42,927 nucleotides of DNA from Oscillospiraceae bacterium (GTDB lineage Bacteria; Bacillota; Clostridia; Oscillospirales; Ruminococcaceae), in assembly GCA_018110825.1 (NCBI GenBank), contig JAGBCL010000028.1, positions 1-42,927 on the forward strand, given 5' to 3'. Position numbers and translations under genes: made by a program. A model generated the notes under the pieces. That model worked only from the letters and a program-made list of their open reading frames with translations, was not told where the DNA came from and did no database searches. Shown piece by piece: positions 26,660-34,530 of this stretch (position 1 is the stretch's first letter; the number at the start of each line of letters is the position of its first letter).

Positions 26660-28963
26660 ATGCTTTGTACACGATGCAAAAAAAGAACCGCAGTTGTATT
26701 TATAACAGCAATGCAGGGTGAAGAAAAACGTAATGAGGGACTTTGCCTTGTTTGTGCCAAAGAATTGGGTATTCCTCAGGTTCGTGAATATATGGACCAG
26801 ATGGGGATTGATGATGACGAGGTTGAAGAGTTTGCTGACCAGATGACTGATATTTCCGAGGCTCTTGACGGGGATGCATTTCAGCACGGTGGAACAAACT
26901 CACTCCCTAACTTTATCCAGAACCTTTTTGGTGGTTCAATAAAAGGACTTAGTGATATTGTTGGCAAAAATACAAATCCCGAAAATATGGGTGCTGATTT
27001 TGCACATCAGGAAAGCGAGCCTGTGAAAAAGGAGCATAAAAACAGCAAGAAAAAAAGCAAATTCCTTGACAGCTATTGTACCAATCTTACCGAGCGTGCT
27101 GAGAAGGGTGAGCTTGACAATATTATTGGCAGAGATAAGGAAATTGCAAGAACAATTCAGATTTTATCTCGCCGACAGAAGAACAACCCCTGCCTTATCG
27201 GTGAACCTGGTGTAGGTAAAACAGCAATCGCAGAGGGAATCGCACAGAAAATTGTAGCAGGTGATGTACCGTTTAATCTTATTGGCAAAAAGGTGTATCT
27301 CCTTGACCTTACTGCACTTGTTGCAGGAACCCAGTTCCGTGGTCAGTTTGAGAGCCGTGTAAAGGGACTTATCGACGAGGTGAAGGCAGAAGGTAATGTT
27401 ATCCTGTTTATTGACGAGGTTCATAACCTTGTCGGAACAGGTGACAGCGAGGGTTCAATGAATGCCGCAAATATCTTAAAGCCGGCCCTTTCAAGAGGAG
27501 AGGTTCAGGTTATCGGTGCAACAACCTTTAAAGAGTATCGTAAATATATCGAAAAGGATAGTGCTCTTGAACGCCGTTTTCAGCCTGTAACAGTTGCCGA
27601 GCCGAGCCTTACTGAAACAGAAGAAGTTCTTTTTGGTATCCGTAAATATTACGAAAAACACCATCGTGTTAAAATTACAGATGAGCTGTTGAAACGTTGC
27701 GCAGTTCTCTCTGAAAGATATATCAATGACCGTTTTCTCCCTGATAAGGCAATTGACCTTCTTGATGAAGCTTGCGCTTGTACAAGTATCCGCAGCAAGG
27801 AAATAGGGGAGTATGATACACTTTGTTCCAAGCTTGAAGAAGCAGAAGCAAGTGTCGCTGAAATGGAAGAGTCAACCGAACCTGATTTTGCAAAAATCGC
27901 AGAAACAAGAGCTGAAATTCTCCGACTCGAAAGTGAGAAAGCGGCTCTTGCTGAAAAGGTTGAAAATATCTATGTAACCGAAACTGACCTCTCTAAAGTT
28001 ATCGAGCTTTGGACAGGAATTCCCGCAAGCAAGGTTGTGGAAAGCGAATATAAGAAAATTGCTAACCTTGATGAAGCACTTAAAAAGAAAATCATTGGTC
28101 AGGATGAAGCTGTTGAGCTTGTCAGCAAGGCAATCAAACGTACCCGTGTCCAGCTTTCCAAGCGTCGCAGACCTGCTTCATTCATCTTTGTTGGACCAAC
28201 AGGCGTCGGTAAAACAGAACTTGTCAAAGTTCTTGCTTCCGAACTTTTTGACGGAACAGAACCCCTTATTCGTCTTGATATGACCGAATATATGGAGAAG
28301 CACAGCGTTTCACGTCTTATCGGCTCACCTCCGGGTTACGTTGGATATGACGAAGCAGGACAGCTTACAGAAAAAGTTCGCAGAAAGCCATATAGCGTGG
28401 TGCTGTTCGATGAAATTGAAAAGGCACATCCTGACGTAATGAATATTCTTTTGCAAATTCTCGATGAGGGCAAGGTGAACGATGCACAGGGACGTTCAGT
28501 AAGTTTTGAGAATACCATTATTGCTATGACTTCAAACGCAGGTTCAACCGATAAGGGAACAGGTGTGGGTTTCAATAAGTCTGATAAGGAAATTTCTAAG
28601 GAAAAGGCAATGAAAGCACTTCCCGATTTTCTCCGTCCCGAGTTCCTTAGCCGTATCGATGAGGTAATTGTGTTCAATCCGCTTACTGTTGAAGATTTTG
28701 AGCAGATTGCAGCGCTTATGCTTGACGAAATGAAAGAGCCACTTGCTGAAAAGGGCATCACCCTTAAATATACCAAGAAGTCCCTTACTGCAATTGCCAA
28801 TAAAGCGTTTGGTAAAAAGTTTGGTGCACGAGATATCCGAAAAATTATCCGTACTGATATTGAGGATAAGATTGCCGAATTGATTATTGAAAGTGCGGAA
28901 AATCCGTTTGCAGTAATCAAAATCGGTGAGAAAAAGGGCGAACTTGAAATTACTACAATGTGA
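26660..28963 (+). CDS. clpE: ClpE-type AAA+ unfoldase of the Clp protease
   Basis: A 767-aa protein with a four-cysteine zinc finger at the N-terminus (Cys3, Cys6, Cys29, Cys32: CTRC and CLVC), the ClpE hallmark, in place of the double Clp-N domain of ClpC. Two AAA+ modules follow: Walker [10 protein letters not shown] near residue 181 and [10 protein letters not shown] near 512, separated by a helical region with a coiled-coil-like middle domain ([17 protein letters not shown]). It unfolds proteins for ClpP. A ggaggac site precedes the ATG, 23 bp after cvpA. No CtsR operator was recognised, and the gene appears to be expressed with its upstream neighbours. Confidence 0.85.
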   Translation: MLCTRCKKRTAVVFITAMQGEEKRNEGLCLVCAKELGIPQVREYMDQMGIDDDEVEEFADQMTDISEALDGDAFQHGGTNSLPNFIQNLFGGSIKGLSDIVGKNTNPENMGADFAHQESEPVKKEHKNSKKKSKFLDSYCTNLTERAEKGELDNIIGRDKEIARTIQILSRRQKNNPCLIGEPGVGKTAIAEGIAQKIVAGDVPFNLIGKKVYLLDLTALVAGTQFRGQFESRVKGLIDEVKAEGNVILFIDEVHNLVGTGDSEGSMNAANILKPALSRGEVQVIGATTFKEYRKYIEKDSALERRFQPVTVAEPSLTETEEVLFGIRKYYEKHHRVKITDELLKRCAVLSERYINDRFLPDKAIDLLDEACACTSIRSKEIGEYDTLCSKLEEAEASVAEMEESTEPDFAKIAETRAEILRLESEKAALAEKVENIYVTETDLSKVIELWTGIPASKVVESEYKKIANLDEALKKKIIGQDEAVELVSKAIKRTRVQLSKRRRPASFIFVGPTGVGKTELVKVLASELFDGTEPLIRLDMTEYMEKHSVSRLIGSPPGYVGYDEAGQLTEKVRRKPYSVVLFDEIEKAHPDVMNILLQILDEGKVNDAQGRSVSFENTIIAMTSNAGSTDKGTGVGFNKSDKEISKEKAMKALPDFLRPEFLSRIDEVIVFNPLTVEDFEQIAALMLDEMKEPLAEKGITLKYTKKSLTAIANKAFGKKFGARDIRKIIRTDIEDKIAELIIESAENPFAVIKIGEKKGELEITTM

Positions 28964-28965
28964 TA

Positions 28966-29001
28966 AAATTGCGGGGAAGAAAAATTCCCCGCAAATTTTT
29001 T
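28966..29001 (+). terminator. Rho-independent terminator after clpE
   Basis: A GC-rich stem (gcggggaa / ttccccgc) with a GAAAAA loop extends into A/T pairs and is followed by a T run. It ends the long clpE operon just ahead of the tRNA promoter. Confidence 0.9.
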
Positions 29002-29021
29002 AGAAAATTTCAGAAAAAGGC

Positions 29022-29050
29022 TTGACAAAAGATAGGTGTTGTGATATAAT
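29022..29050 (+). promoter_or_regulatory. Consensus promoter for the tRNA operon
   Basis: TTGACA (29022-29027) and TATAAT (29045-29050) are both perfect matches at 17-bp spacing, so this is a very strong sigma-A promoter, as expected for tRNA genes. Confidence 0.93.
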
Positions 29051-29072
29051 TAATTTCGTTGTTGAGAGCAAC

Positions 29073-29146
29073 GCGGGTGTAGTTCAATGGTAGAACTCCA
29101 GCCTTCCAAGCTGGTCGCGTGGGTTCGATTCCCATCACCCGCTCCA
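29073..29146 (+). tRNA. tRNA-Gly (TCC anticodon)
   Basis: The 7-bp acceptor stem GCGGGTG/CACCCGC, D-arm TTCAATGGTAGAA, anticodon loop CTTCCAA (TCC) and T-loop TTCGATT form a complete cloverleaf. The CCA end is encoded. First gene of a three-tRNA operon. Confidence 0.97.
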
Positions 29147-29151
29147 GATAC

Positions 29152-29228
29152 GCGCCTTTAACTCAGCTGGATAGAGTAACTGCCTTCTAAGCAGTAAGCC
29201 ACTGGTTCGAGTCCAGTAAGGCGCGCCA
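29152..29228 (+). tRNA. tRNA-Arg (TCT anticodon)
   Basis: The acceptor stem GCGCCTT/AAGGCGC, anticodon loop CTTCTAA (TCT), T-loop TTCGAGT, discriminator G and encoded CCA all fit. It reads AGA/AGG codons, frequent in A/T-rich genomes. It lies 5 bp after tRNA-Gly. Confidence 0.97.
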
Positions 29229-29232
29229 ATAT

Positions 29233-29310
29233 GGTGGGTGTAGCTCAGTTGGTTAGAGCGTCGGATTGTGGTCCCGAAGGTCGTGGGTTCGATTCCCATC
29301 TCCCACCCCA
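29233..29310 (+). tRNA. tRNA-His (GTG anticodon)
   Basis: Anticodon loop ATTGTGG (GTG) and the histidine-specific extra G at position -1 (29233) facing C73 (29307) identify it. CCA is encoded. The acceptor stem has one apparent U-U mismatch (29239 opposite 29301); the rest pairs. It is 4 bp after tRNA-Arg and followed by a terminator. Confidence 0.95.
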
Positions 29311-29316
29311 CAAAAG

Positions 29317-29345
29317 AAACCGTCTTTCGTTTGAAAGACGGTTTT
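29317..29345 (+). terminator. Terminator of the tRNA operon
   Basis: A perfect 12-bp stem (aaaccgtctttc / gaaagacggttt) with a GTTT loop is followed by a T-rich tail, ending the tRNA transcript 6 bp after the CCA of tRNA-His. Confidence 0.92.
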
Positions 29346-29401
29346 GTCTTTTATAAAACTATTCTTTCGTTAAAAAAATCACATTAATTCATAAAATCCT
29401 C

Positions 29402-29430
29402 TTGCTTTATCTGTCGAAATGTTGTATAAT
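29402..29430 (+). promoter_or_regulatory. Promoter for NifU-like/GGGtGRT operon
   Basis: TTGCTT (29402-29407) and TATAAT (29425-29430) lie 17 bp apart. Transcription would start near 29437 and give a ~60-nt leader containing a stem-loop. Confidence 0.8.
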
Positions 29431-29437
29431 ATAAGCG

Positions 29438-29478
29438 TATGCGAAAGTCCCTTGAAGTCAGCTTCGGGACATAGCAAA
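29438..29478 (+). ncRNA. Structured 5' leader of the NifU-like/GGGtGRT mRNA
   Basis: The leader folds into a hairpin: gtccc pairs with gggac, GAAG with CTTC around a TCAG loop with a 2-nt bulge, and an outer TATG/CATA pairing can extend it. It ends just before the aaaggag ribosome site. There is no T run, so it is not a terminator. It may stabilise a strongly expressed mRNA or bind a regulator. No known riboswitch class was recognised. Confidence 0.45.
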
Positions 29479-29499
29479 TTCTGAAAGGAGTATGTACAT

Positions 29500-30192
29500 A
29501 TGATTTATTCTCATGAGGTTGAAAAAATGTGCCCTGTAGCTCAAGGCGTAGCTCACGGTGCAGCACCAATCCCGGAAGAAGCAAAATGGGTAAAGGCAAA
29601 GGAGATTAAGGATATTTCCGGTTTCACACACGGTATTGGCTGGTGTGCTCCACAGCAGGGTACCTGTAAGCTTTCCCTCAACGTTAAGGACGGCGTTATT
29701 CAGGAGGCTCTCGTTGAAACAATCGGATGTTCCGGTATGACACATTCAGCAGCTATGGCTTCTGAAATCCTCCCAGGCAGAACACTTCTCGAGGCTCTCA
29801 ATACTGACCTCGTTTGTGACGCTATCAACACAGCTATGAGAGAGCTGTTCCTCCAGATTGTTTACGGTCGTACACAGAGTGCTTTCTCTGAAGACGGTCT
29901 TCCAATCGGCGCAGGTCTTGAAGACCTTGGTAAGGGTCTCCGTTCCCAGGTTGGTACAATGTACGGTACACTCGCTAAGGGCCCTCGTTACCTTGAAATG
30001 GCTGAAGGCTATGTAACAGGTATCGCTCTTAACGAAGATGATGAAATCATCGGTTATAAGTTTGTAAGCTTCGGCAAGATGATGGACTTCATCAAGGCTG
30101 GCGATGACGCTAACACAGCTTTTGAAAAGGCTCAGGGTCAGTACGGTCGTGTAGCAGATGCTGCTAAGATTATCGACCCAAGAAAGGAATAA
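29500..30192 (+). CDS. Iron-sulfur scaffold (NifU-like) protein, GGGtGRT partner
   Basis: A 230-aa protein related to the N-terminal NifU/IscU fold, with Cys-containing segments at GIGWCAPQQGTCKL and ETIGCSGMTHSAAMASEI in positions suited to a cluster or metal, and the conserved LGKGLRSQVGTMYGT later. It is annotated in the family as an iron-sulfur assembly scaffold but is longer than IscU. The gene is strongly codon-biased (mostly CTC, CGT, AAG, GGT), unlike its neighbours, suggesting very high expression. It is 14 bp upstream of the GGGtGRT gene, its usual partner. The true role is not established. Confidence 0.78.
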   Translation: MIYSHEVEKMCPVAQGVAHGAAPIPEEAKWVKAKEIKDISGFTHGIGWCAPQQGTCKLSLNVKDGVIQEALVETIGCSGMTHSAAMASEILPGRTLLEALNTDLVCDAINTAMRELFLQIVYGRTQSAFSEDGLPIGAGLEDLGKGLRSQVGTMYGTLAKGPRYLEMAEGYVTGIALNEDDEIIGYKFVSFGKMMDFIKAGDDANTAFEKAQGQYGRVADAAKIIDPRKE

Positions 30193-30206
30193 GGAGGTAC
30201 ACTACA

Positions 30207-31208
30207 ATGGCTTTATTTGAATCTTATGAGAGAAGAGAAAAGCAGATTCTTGCAGTTCTCGCTCAGTACGGCATTAACTCCATCGAAGAGTGTGCTGAAA
30301 TTTGTAAGGCAAAGGGCTTTGACCCATATAAGATTACAGAAGGCATTCAGCCAATCTGTTTCGAAAACGCTAAGTGGGCTTATACAGTAGGTTGTGCAAT
30401 CGCTATCAAGAAGAACTGCACAAGAGCTGCTGACGCTGCTGCTGCAATCGGTGAAGGTCTCCAGGCTTTCTGTATCCCTGGTTCTGTTGCTGACCAGAGA
30501 AAGGTTGGTCTTGGTCACGGTAACCTTGGTAAGATGCTCCTCGAAGACGAAACAGAATGTTTCGCATTCCTCGCAGGTCACGAATCCTTCGCAGCTGCAG
30601 AAGGTGCTATCGGTATCGCTGAAAAGGCTAATAAGGTTCGTAAGAATCCTCTCCGTGTTATCCTCAATGGTCTCGGTAAGGATGCTGCTCAGATTATCGC
30701 TCGTATCAACGGCTTCACATACGTTGAAACAGAGATGGATTACTATACAGGCGAAGTTAAGGAAGTATTCCGTAAGGCTTACTCCACAGGTCTTCGTTCC
30801 AAGGTTAACTGCTACGGCGCTAACGACGTAACAGAAGGCGTTGCTATTATGTGGAAGGAAGGCGTTGACGTTTCCATCACAGGTAACTCCACAAATCCAA
30901 CACGTTTCCAGCACCCAGTTGCAGGTACATATAAGAAGGAATGTAACGAAAAGGGTAAGAAGTACTTCTCCGTTGCTTCCGGCGGTGGTACAGGCCGTAC
31001 ACTCCACCCAGATAACATGGCTGCAGGTCCTGCTTCCTATGGTATGACAGATACAATGGGACGTATGCACTCTGACGCTCAGTTTGCAGGTTCTTCTTCC
31101 GTTCCTGCTCACGTTGAAATGATGGGCCTTATCGGTATGGGTAACAACCCAATGGTTGGTGCTACTGTTGCTTGTGCTGTTGCGGTTGAGGAAGCTATGA
31201 AGGCTTAA
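30207..31208 (+). CDS. GGGtGRT family protein
   Basis: The 333-aa protein contains the family-naming motif GGGTGRTLHPDN near residue 262 and the conserved tail MGRMHSDAQFAGSSSVPAHVEM. It begins MALFESYERREKQILAVLAQYGI. Several conserved cysteines (e.g. in EECAEICKAKG and YTVGCAIAIKKNC) could bind metal. Its function is unknown; its fixed pairing with the NifU-like gene upstream and very biased codon use point to an abundant metabolic enzyme or cofactor-linked protein. It has aaggagg before the ATG. Confidence 0.88.
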   Translation: MALFESYERREKQILAVLAQYGINSIEECAEICKAKGFDPYKITEGIQPICFENAKWAYTVGCAIAIKKNCTRAADAAAAIGEGLQAFCIPGSVADQRKVGLGHGNLGKMLLEDETECFAFLAGHESFAAAEGAIGIAEKANKVRKNPLRVILNGLGKDAAQIIARINGFTYVETEMDYYTGEVKEVFRKAYSTGLRSKVNCYGANDVTEGVAIMWKEGVDVSITGNSTNPTRFQHPVAGTYKKECNEKGKKYFSVASGGGTGRTLHPDNMAAGPASYGMTDTMGRMHSDAQFAGSSSVPAHVEMMGLIGMGNNPMVGATVACAVAVEEAMKA

Positions 31209-31273
31209 TCAAACGTAAATATAACGGTTTTACGGCATTTAACGGCTGTTGAAACCACCCCGATTTTACCTTG

Positions 31274-31317
31274 TAATACACAAGTAGTACACAGGTAATA
31301 CACAGTCACAATACACA
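31274..31317. repeat. Four ~11-bp phased repeats beside the integrase
   Basis: Units starting at 31274, 31285, 31296 and 31307 read TAATACACAAG, TAGTACACAGG, TAATACACAGT and CACAATACACA. The one-helical-turn spacing next to the 3' end of a tyrosine integrase suggests arm-type integrase or excisionase binding sites at the element end. Confidence 0.5.
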
Positions 31318-31367
31318 AATGCAAGTCTGTGCAGAGAGTAAAACCTCTGTAAGACTTGCATTTTTTG
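31317..31367. terminator. Hairpin between GGGtGRT and integrase genes
   Basis: A 12-bp outer stem (aaatgcaagtct / agacttgcattt) encloses an inner AGAG..CTCT pairing and is followed on the + strand by a T run, so it should terminate the GGGtGRT transcript and, with its A-rich left side, also the convergent integrase. Confidence 0.8.
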
Positions 31368-32414
31368 TTATTTGATCTTCTCAATTTCAGTGCGGAGATT
31401 TTCAAGGGTTCTGTGAGTGTAAACACGTTCTGTTACGTCACCGATTTCGTGACCGACAATAAGCTTTAAACAGTATTCGTTCATCTCAGCTTCTTTTGCA
31501 AGCGTTATAAAAGTGTGACGTGCTTCGTGAGGTGTATGCTTCATTTTAAGACGAGCCATAATCTCCTTAAAACGTGTGTAGTACATACCGTAATCAAGTT
31601 CGGAGCCGTTCTTGCCGTTATCATCATAGAAAAGCTGTGTTCTTGACGGATCGTACCACTTTTCAACAAGGTGACGCACCTTTGAATGAATAGGAACGCA
31701 CCTGTTCTTGCCTGCTGCCGTTTTCATACCGCCTGTCATTGTACCGTTTTCAAGGTCAATATTCGCAGTTTTAAGAGTAGCAAGCTCCTGAGGACGCCAG
31801 CCTGAATAGATACCAATAAGAATAATATCCACAAAAGGAATGTCAATGTTATCCCAGAGCAGCTGTATTTCTTCTTCGGAAAATGGTTTACGCTGACGTG
31901 TTGATTCTTCCTTTTTGACTCTGTTGCAGAGTGCAGCATAATCCTTGTCCACAATTTCGTGCTTGAGTGAATAGCGGAACATAAGATTATACAGCGACTT
32001 CATACGGTTCTTGGTGTCAGCACCGACATTTGCATCCCTTATAGTGCCTTCAAGATGTGAAGCACGGATATCCTTCATTCTCATATCCCACAGCGGTTTA
32101 CTGTGATTGTAAGCTGACTTCCAGGTTCTCTGTGCAGACGGTACGATTGTTTCAAAATGCTCAACAGACCATCTTGCGTAAACTTCGCTGAAAGTTATCG
32201 TGTTAGTATGTATATCATAAGGATTTTCGTTGTAATTTGCAAGAGCGATCAACGCTTCCTGTTTTGTAGCGTAATAGCCGATTGTAATGTACTGCTGTTT
32301 GACTTTTCCATTCTGCTCATCAAGAAGCCAGCCGGAAGTTTTACGCACTCTCCAAGGGTGACGTCTTTTTCCGGGAAGCTTATGAACAGAGCCGTAACTG
32401 TTTGGCTGTTTCAA
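31368..32414 (-). CDS. int: Tyrosine recombinase (integrase)
   Basis: The 348-aa phage-type integrase has an N-terminal AP2-like arm-binding domain (GSVHKLPGKRRHPWRVRKTSG), a core-binding helical domain (about 70-170) and a complete catalytic set: Arg207 in SGWRPQEL, Lys231, His296 and Arg299 in HEARHTF, His322 in VGHEIG, and Tyr332 in RVYTHRT. It should insert and excise the mobile element by site-specific recombination. It sits at the left end of the element with its 3' end towards phased repeats, the standard place next to an attachment site. The relaxase stop is 17 bp upstream, so int is likely transcribed with mob. Confidence 0.94.
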   Translation of the reverse strand: MKQPNSYGSVHKLPGKRRHPWRVRKTSGWLLDEQNGKVKQQYITIGYYATKQEALIALANYNENPYDIHTNTITFSEVYARWSVEHFETIVPSAQRTWKSAYNHSKPLWDMRMKDIRASHLEGTIRDANVGADTKNRMKSLYNLMFRYSLKHEIVDKDYAALCNRVKKEESTRQRKPFSEEEIQLLWDNIDIPFVDIILIGIYSGWRPQELATLKTANIDLENGTMTGGMKTAAGKNRCVPIHSKVRHLVEKWYDPSRTQLFYDDNGKNGSELDYGMYYTRFKEIMARLKMKHTPHEARHTFITLAKEAEMNEYCLKLIVGHEIGDVTERVYTHRTLENLRTEIEKIK

Positions 32415-32431
32415 TTTTATCTACCTCCTGA

Positions 32432-34117
32432 TCAACGTACATATCTGCTTTGTTCAGACTTCTGCTGTTCTTTGAAATGGATCGCTCTCTGGCTGATTTC
32501 AGCATCAAGTTCTGTACCATTATAAAGATCATCATACTCCCCTCGTTTATCTAAACAGTTGATGGCAAAAAGAGAAATGCTTTCTGCCAGAGCCTTTGCC
32601 CAGCCGCTTAAACCAGCTTTATATTTACTTGAATAAACAAGCTCATTTACAGCATAAGCAACTTTCTTGAATTCTTCTTTAACTGTGGAAAGCTGTTCAC
32701 GCAGAGAAGCAATAACCGATTTATCTTCTTCCTGTTCTTTAAGCTTATCCTTGAAATTATCAATAAGCATTTTCAGCATATCGGGGAGTTTAATACTGGT
32801 TTTCTGCTTGTAACTAAGATGAAGCTCTTTTGCGATACAATTCTTGATCTGATAGTTTTCATCAACAATTTCACGGCAGCGGTCAAGGGTATCTATTTCA
32901 TCGTCAGAATAAGCAATGCCAACTGCCTGTCGTATTTCAGAAAGTGTATGTGAACATTCAGCGTATTCACGGTCAAGCTTTCTGAACTTATCATTTAATT
33001 CAGAGTACCGATGGTTAAGTTCAACCTGCTCATTGTAGCGTGCAGTTGCCAAACGCATTTGATTTTCAGCTTTATTCATAAGAAACACTGATTGTCTGTT
33101 GGTTTTTTCAATCTCACTCTCACGTCTGTCCAGGCTTGCACTGCGTTCAATAGAGAGCTGTGTGCTTTCAGCTTCTTTAGCAGCAATTTCCGCTTCACGT
33201 TCATCAAGAGCATTTTCACGATCAGAAATATCTTTTAGCTTATTCTGATTATCAAGCGTCTGAACAGCAACAGCTTTTTTCTGTGTTTCAAGCTGTTGAA
33301 GTTCTTCGGGGGTAACGGTGATATTATGAGAAAGAAGCTGCTTCTTACCGACAACTGTATTTTCATCTGCTGCAAGTTCCATTTCACGCAAAGGCTTTAA
33401 TTCTTCTGTAAGCCGTTTCTTTTCTTCCTGAATATCCTTGTATTCATCAACGGTAAAATTGTAGCCTCTTGATTTCAGCGGTGCGGCAATTTCAAGACTG
33501 TGTGATTTACATATCTCAGTAAAAACGGCTCGCTCGTGTTCACGCCATTTGGTAGCAGCATTAACTCCTGTGTATCCCATTTCTTCAAGAGCCTTTGCCA
33601 TAGCATTTCTTGTATCAAGACCTTTTGAATAATGTCCGACAGGAATGTAATTGATGTGCAGGTGCGGAGTAGCTTCATCCATATGAATGACAGCATTGAA
33701 AACGTAAAAGTTTGAATTGTTCTTAATGTAATGTTCCGCATATTCGATAAGGCACTGTTTTGCGATTTCTGCGTCAGGAGTGCCACAGCCTGTATCGTGC
33801 ATATCACCGACCTGAACTAAATCTTCATAAAAACTTTTCTGCTTATTGTTAGCAACGAGGGTATAATCGCAAACCTTATGATTAAACAGGTGAAAGAAAT
33901 AGTCAGTATCAATACGACGGCATTTTCTTGTCTGCTTGTCATTGTAACGTTCAACGGATTTACTGAACAGATCATCATAGGCTTTCGCCAAAGGGATACG
34001 GACAATCTCAACATTTTGCGGAGTGCGTGAGATGTCAACATTTTTAGCAAAGAAGCATCTGTTGTTATGTGACAAACTGCCTTTACCGACAACGTGGGAA
34101 ATTCTTTTTTCTTTCAA
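32432..34117 (-). CDS. mob: MobV-family relaxase
   Basis: The 561-aa Mob/Pre protein has the MobV motifs: HNNR (residues 17-20) and HMDEATPHLH (145-154) with the metal-binding histidines, in a ~200-aa N-terminal nickase domain. The rest is a long charged coiled coil (LEEMGYTG..., many EAEIAAKEAE-type heptads). It would nick the element at oriT and pilot the DNA strand during mobilization by a helper conjugative element; no type IV secretion genes are visible, so the element is mobilizable rather than self-transmissible. Tn4451 TnpZ is a known MobV homologue. Confidence 0.93.
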   Translation of the reverse strand: MKEKRISHVVGKGSLSHNNRCFFAKNVDISRTPQNVEIVRIPLAKAYDDLFSKSVERYNDKQTRKCRRIDTDYFFHLFNHKVCDYTLVANNKQKSFYEDLVQVGDMHDTGCGTPDAEIAKQCLIEYAEHYIKNNSNFYVFNAVIHMDEATPHLHINYIPVGHYSKGLDTRNAMAKALEEMGYTGVNAATKWREHERAVFTEICKSHSLEIAAPLKSRGYNFTVDEYKDIQEEKKRLTEELKPLREMELAADENTVVGKKQLLSHNITVTPEELQQLETQKKAVAVQTLDNQNKLKDISDRENALDEREAEIAAKEAESTQLSIERSASLDRRESEIEKTNRQSVFLMNKAENQMRLATARYNEQVELNHRYSELNDKFRKLDREYAECSHTLSEIRQAVGIAYSDDEIDTLDRCREIVDENYQIKNCIAKELHLSYKQKTSIKLPDMLKMLIDNFKDKLKEQEEDKSVIASLREQLSTVKEEFKKVAYAVNELVYSSKYKAGLSGWAKALAESISLFAINCLDKRGEYDDLYNGTELDAEISQRAIHFKEQQKSEQSRYVR

Positions 34118-34140
34118 GGTGTAAACCTCCTTTCATTTTG

Positions 34141-34335
34141 ATAAGCAAGGGATAGCTTGCATAGCTTTGTTACTTTCTCCGAAAGTAACCCCGAGGTACT
34201 ATTGGACACTCCGCAAGCTACATATCCAATAGTCCGGGGCTCTCCGAGGGGGATTTCGCTTTCTGCGGAAAGCGATAAGCTTCGCTGAAACTATACATCT
34301 ATTTCTGAAAACAAAATATACAGCGTATCCCTTGC
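34141..34335. other. Candidate oriT with nested inverted repeats
   Basis: Directly upstream of mob this 195-bp stretch is bounded by GCAAGGGATA (34145-34154) and its exact complement TATCCCTTGC (34326-34335). Inside lie three perfect inverted repeats: GTTACTTTC/GAAAGTAAC (34169-34189, 3-nt loop), ACTATTGGA/TCCAATAGT (34198-34233, extended by CCCCG/CGGGG) and TCGCTTTC/GAAAGCGA (34256-34275). MobV origins of transfer lie just upstream of their relaxase gene and carry such repeats. The nick site cannot be named. Confidence 0.6.
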
Positions 34336-34387
34336 CTGTACTTCCAGTATATCAAGCAAAAGCTTCTGAAAAAACTTCGATACGTTT

Positions 34388-34423
34388 AAACGCAAAAATA
34401 AACGCTGTAATTTTGCGTTTTTT
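34388..34423. terminator. Terminator-like hairpin between mob and the next gene
   Basis: AAACGCAAAA (34388-34397) pairs with TTTTGCGTTT (34411-34420) and is followed by further T bases on the + strand. It sits between the oriT candidate and the promoter of the next gene, insulating the divergent units. Confidence 0.6.
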
Positions 34424-34530
34424 CATCATACTATCACATTTGTTAGTGGAAATTAGCGTAACTTTATGGTATAATCAAAGACAGAATAAGTTATGCGTTT
34501 GTATAAGCGTTTGAAAAAGGACGGATAAAT

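Noticed and set aside
28336-29028. A 230-codon open frame opposite the 3' part of clpE
   Set aside because: It is a mirror of a firmly identified coding region, is rich in Ser/Ile as such mirrors are, and runs through the clpE terminator into the tRNA promoter.
30213-31112. A 299-codon open frame opposite GGGtGRT
   Set aside because: Its length is a by-product of the strong codon bias of the sense gene; no known motif or ribosome site was seen.
31274-31317. Possible CRISPR-like array from the short repeats near the integrase
   Set aside because: The units are only ~11 bp with no unique spacers, so they are phased protein-binding-like repeats.
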